Positions 63,164 to 64,000 of a stretch of 64,000 nt of DNA are shown here, in pieces. Origin of the DNA: Ichthyophis bannanicus (taxonomy: Eukaryota; Chordata; Amphibia; Gymnophiona; Ichthyophiidae); NCBI GenBank assembly GCA_033557465.1, contig CM066040.1, forward strand, positions 321,736,297 through 321,800,296, in the 5' to 3' direction. A program made the position numbers and the translations under genes. The notes below the pieces were generated by a model. That model worked only from the letters and a program-made list of their open reading frames with translations. It was not told the DNA's origin and did no database searches. Within the stretch, counting starts at the first letter, position 1, and each line of letters starts with the position of its first letter.

Positions 63164-63901
63164 TCAACTCAGTCTGTCTGCCAAGACATTAGACTGTCCC
63201 AGGAGGTATACCGCTTGGAGGTGTATTGGATGAGCAATGGCAAAAAAACACAGGTGTAGCACCTTCTTGCAGAGGGCCCAAGAGTTTGTTCCTCCCTGCT
63301 TGTTCACATAGAATATGGCAGCCTGATTGTCCGTCCTGACTAGGACTTGTTGTGCTCTGAGGTGGTGTTGAAACACCCAGAAGGCAATCAAGATAGCACG
63401 AAGTTCCAGGAGATTGATCTGGAGTTGTGACTCTTGCATTGTCCAGATCCCCTGTGTAATCAAGTTGCCCAGATGGGCTCCCCAATCCAGTTTGGAGGCA
63501 TCCGTCATCAGAGTACATTGAAGTGGAGGCATCTGAAAAAGTGACCCTACAAGCAGATTTTCTGGAGAGCACCACCACTGAAAGGATGTGGTTAGAAGGG
63601 CAGTGACTTGGATCCTGTCCAAGAGATGACCCGAGGCCTGCTTCCACTGGGAGGCTATCCACTGGGCTGTCGGGCATATGGAACGATATGTACTGTAGAG
63701 GCCATGTGCCTCAGAAGCTGCAGCATCTCTTGGGTGGTCAGATGGTCTCGGAGAAATGTCTGGAACATTAGTTCGACTAAATGTGCACAATGAAGTTGGG
63801 GCAGAAATGCCTTGGACTATTGGGTGTCTAGTAGGGCTCCAATGAACTCTAGTTTTTGAGTTGGAGTGAGCTAGGATTTTTGGAAGTTTCACAAATCCCA
63901 A
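63164..63901 (-). pseudogene. DIRS RT end and RNase H (copy 3), 245-codon frame
   Basis: Uninterrupted over 245 codons. RT tail and linker, then TDASKLDWGAHLGNLITQGI (first Asp), LQINLLELRAILIAFWVFQH (Glu), VLVRTDNQAAIFYVNKQGGT (second Asp) and YLLGQSNVLADRLS (final Asp). All four RNase H acidic positions are present. Removes RNA from the RNA/DNA hybrid during DIRS replication. Confidence 0.85.
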
Positions 63902-64000
63902 GTGTTATAGTACTGTGATGGTATAATGTAAGGAAAGCAGTACCTTTTAGGAGGAGTCTGCTTTTATTAGCCAGTCGTCTAAGTAAGGGAAGACAAATAT

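Larger units (their letters stand above)
61480..64000 (-). mobile_element. DIRS retrotransposon, subfamily A, copy 3 (runs off the window)
   Basis: Minus strand: terminal and internal repeats (61,480-61,810), recombinase (62,020-62,640), methyltransferase-like region (62,690-63,150), RNase H (63,160-63,560) and the end of the RT, whose FPYLDDWL is encoded at about 63,970-63,995. Uninterrupted by other elements in the visible part and better preserved than copy 1, though frameshifted. The rest lies beyond 64,000. Confidence 0.88.

Noticed and set aside
1..64000. CRISPR array, bacterial operon or phage content
   Set aside because: No regularly spaced direct repeats, no bacterial-type gene packing and no prokaryotic genes; the content is vertebrate retroelements.

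Overview
The window looks like intergenic or intronic DNA from a large, repeat-rich vertebrate genome. No host protein-coding exon, tRNA gene or rRNA gene was recognised. Every protein-like signal belongs to a transposable element (TE). The mix is CR1, L2, RTE (BovB-type) and L1-like LINEs, DIRS tyrosine-recombinase retrotransposons, a Penelope-like element, Tc1-type DNA transposons, CORE/MIR-type SINEs and GC-rich MITE-like repeats. Abundant DIRS together with CR1 and L2 best fits an amphibian, probably a caecilian. That is an inference from repeat content; lungfish or some reptiles are not excluded.

Layout. 1-14.2 kb: a CR1 3' fragment, a Tc1 scrap, a nearly complete decayed CR1 (3.9-7.4 kb) with a SINE in its 3' UTR, an L2 split by a GC-rich element, a 138-bp hairpin, and a CR1 split by 3.7 kb that contains another L2 with its own SINE. 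14.2-24.3 kb: an RTE 3' end, MITE-like repeats, and a long L2 (17.8-21.9 kb) broken by a CR1 piece and by a 1.1-kb fold-back element with a 14-bp target duplication and a candidate hammerhead ribozyme; then the N-terminal part of a Penelope-like ORF. 24.3-32.9 kb: a DIRS element on the minus strand, interrupted by two CR1 copies and a near full-length RTE. 33.4-38.1 kb: two L1-like insertions that appear to carry only ORF1, each with a recognisable target-site duplication. 38.4-42.6 kb: a Tc1 element split by a second DIRS. 43.4-52.7 kb: a DIRS of a different subfamily, split by a CR1, an L2 with an uninterrupted 1,036-codon ORF, a CR1 end and another L2. 52.7-61.4 kb: GC-rich and MITE-like repeats, L2, SINE and CR1 fragments, and a long pyrimidine-rich minisatellite. 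61.5 kb to the end: a third DIRS of the first subfamily, running off the window.

How the parts relate. The elements are layered: reading frames that stop at one insertion resume on its other side, so the relative order of insertion can be read. Most copies are dead through frameshifts, truncation and CGA-to-TGA type changes. The L2 ORF at 45,832-48,942 is the clear exception, with every endonuclease and reverse-transcriptase motif present. The SINEs have the tRNA head and central core of MIR/CORE-SINEs and borrow 3' tails from L2 or RTE, the likely sources of their retrotransposition machinery.
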